From NCBI GenBank assembly GCA_002297665.1, contig DBMS01000167.1, positions 1-5,754 on the forward strand: a DNA stretch of 5,754 bases. Direction: 5' to 3'. The notes beneath the pieces are model-generated. The model did no database searches. It saw only the letters and a list, made by a program, of their open reading frames with translations, and was not told the origin of the DNA. Source of the DNA: Holophagaceae bacterium UBA692 (GTDB lineage Bacteria; Acidobacteriota; Holophagae; Holophagales; Holophagaceae). Positions 4,864 through 5,754 of this stretch are shown here, piece by piece (the stretch's first letter is position 1; each line of letters opens with the position of its first letter). Position numbers and translations under genes: made by a program.

Positions 4864-4902
4864 TTCACCGGTCTGGATCCAAGGTTACATAATATACATT
4901 AT
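4864..4902 (+). promoter_or_regulatory. Possible promoter/operator between kdsD and the lptF-like gene
   Basis: A strikingly AT-rich stretch follows the kdsD stop. TTCACC (4864-4869) and CATAAT (4888-4893) are separated by 18 bp and resemble -35/-10 boxes. The dyad ATAAT-ATAC-ATTAT (4889-4902) covers the -10 and could also be an operator. No intrinsic terminator is seen after kdsD, only the short GAGAA-CGT-TTCTC stem (4848-4860), so the permease gene may be read from kdsD as well as from here. Confidence 0.4.
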
Positions 4903-4915
4903 CGAAAGTTAGATC

Positions 4916-5754
4916 GTGCGCTCGACAATCGGCAAATACCTTCTGAAAAGCTGGACCTGGCCCTTCCTGGGAGCCCTCGTGTTCTACGGCGGGCTGCTCA
5001 TGGCCTACGAGGTCGTGGGACTGTCCAAGGAGATCTTCTCCATGGGCGCGCCCTTCCGGTGGGTGGTGCCCCTGCTCCTGCTCAGCGTCCCGGACAACCT
5101 GGGCATGGTGCTGCCCATGGCCGCGGTGCTGGGGGGACTCATGGGCATGCAGCACCTGTCCGAGGGTTCCGAGATGGTGGCCGCCCAGGGGCTGGGCGTC
5201 GGGATGCGGGCCATCGTGAAGCCCTGGCTCGTCCTGGCGGGCATCCTCCTGGCGGTGGCCACCATCAACGCCCACGTCGTGGTGCCCTGGGCCAACGGCA
5301 CCCAGCGCATCGCCCAGGCCAACATGGTCGAGGAGGCCCGCACCCGGTTCCTCCGTCCGGGATCGCCCCCCTGGTTCCCCAGCACCTCACCGGGCGATGC
5401 CGTGTGGATGGCGCCGGATGGCCAGGTTCACCTCATGGAGGTCAACCGGGAGGGCGTGCAGCACCTGGTGGCCCGGTCCCTGCTCTGGGGGCCCGGCGAC
5501 AAGGGACCTGAAAAGACGAAGATTAATTTAAAAATGATTGATCTTAACGGTTGCGTATACCACCGCGGGGACGGCGGCATCGTGCACATCCAGGAAAAGG
5601 AGCATGTGTACGCCATCAAGGTTCCGGAAATTCCCAAACTGCTTCAGGCGACAAGCGCGCGGTTCCGGTCCACCCGGGACCTGCTCGATCACCCCGGCGT
5701 CGAGGCTTCCGTGGAGCTGACCCGGCGGTTCACCCTTCCCATCGCCTCCTGCGC
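4916..5754 (+). CDS. LptF/LptG (YjgP/YjgQ) family LPS export permease, N-terminal 279 residues, partial at right edge
   Basis: LptF and LptG are the membrane subunits of the LptB2FG ABC transporter that extracts LPS from the inner membrane and passes it to the periplasmic Lpt bridge. The visible part shows three hydrophobic segments, about 14-35, 49-77 and 103-124, then a soluble region of about 125-265 matching the periplasmic beta-jellyroll, and RFTLPIASC (271-279), which should begin the second membrane bundle. The segment VLPMAAVLGGL (65-75) followed by LSEGSEMVAAQGLGV (81-95) is the conserved family coupling region. The start is GTG 4916: a TAG at 4910-4912 closes the frame just upstream. 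No Shine-Dalgarno sequence is evident, only GAAAG at 4904-4908. A short AT-rich patch (5511-5560) interrupts the GC-rich coding style in the jellyroll. LptF and LptG cannot be separated from this half. The gene lies 72 bp after kdsD. Confidence 0.9.
   Translation, partial: MRSTIGKYLLKSWTWPFLGALVFYGGLLMAYEVVGLSKEIFSMGAPFRWVVPLLLLSVPDNLGMVLPMAAVLGGLMGMQHLSEGSEMVAAQGLGVGMRAIVKPWLVLAGILLAVATINAHVVVPWANGTQRIAQANMVEEARTRFLRPGSPPWFPSTSPGDAVWMAPDGQVHLMEVNREGVQHLVARSLLWGPGDKGPEKTKINLKMIDLNGCVYHRGDGGIVHIQEKEHVYAIKVPEIPKLLQATSARFRSTRDLLDHPGVEASVELTRRFTLPIASC

Noticed and set aside
4282..5511. A 409-codon plus-strand open frame across kdsD and the permease gene
   Set aside because: It is low-complexity, overlaps two recognised families in another frame and has no motifs of its own.

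Overview
The window is GC-rich DNA from a Gram-negative-type bacterium. LPS genes (arabinose-5-phosphate isomerase and an LptF/LptG permease), an exported FMN transferase and an exported FKBP isomerase imply an outer membrane and periplasm, while SpoVG is a family best known from Firmicutes. This mixture, the base composition and the GTG starts would suit an acidobacterium of the Holophaga/Geothrix kind. That placement is inference from gene style, not from a marker gene.

Layout: (1) 1-750, minus strand, the N-terminal 250 residues of an ApbE-type FAD:protein FMN transferase, running off the left edge. (2) 751-806, a short divergent spacer with an AT-rich dyad. (3) 807-1583, plus, an exported protein with two FKBP domains, the first apparently inactive. 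(4) 1720-2073, plus, a single-domain PilZ protein followed by a very strong intrinsic terminator (2094-2120). (5) 2190-3050, plus, a class IV PLP aminotransferase closest to D-amino-acid aminotransferase. (6) 3051-3258, a non-coding stretch with a 164-bp repeat element whose ends copy the 3' end of the adjacent tRNA gene. (7) 3259-3333, minus, tRNA-Gln(TTG) with encoded CCA. (8) 3374-3733, minus, SpoVG. (9) 3842-4843, plus, KdsD/KpsF arabinose-5-phosphate isomerase. (10) 4916-5754, plus, the N-terminal 279 residues of an LptF/LptG-family permease, running off the right edge.

How they fit together: KdsD makes the precursor of Kdo, and the LptF/LptG protein belongs to the transporter that extracts LPS from the inner membrane, so the right end is an LPS synthesis/export pair. 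The left genes are separate small units: periplasmic flavinylation, periplasmic proline isomerisation, probable c-di-GMP sensing and D-amino-acid metabolism. The tRNA-Gln gene lies just downstream of spoVG on the same strand.

No new multi-gene system is visible; the genes are ordinary housekeeping families. The part most worth a second look is the 3079-3286 repeat structure: a tRNA-Gln 3' end and its hairpin occur once intact, once as a direct copy and once inverted, enclosing a GC-rich hairpin core. It looks like a miniature inverted-repeat element or a decayed tandem tRNA gene.
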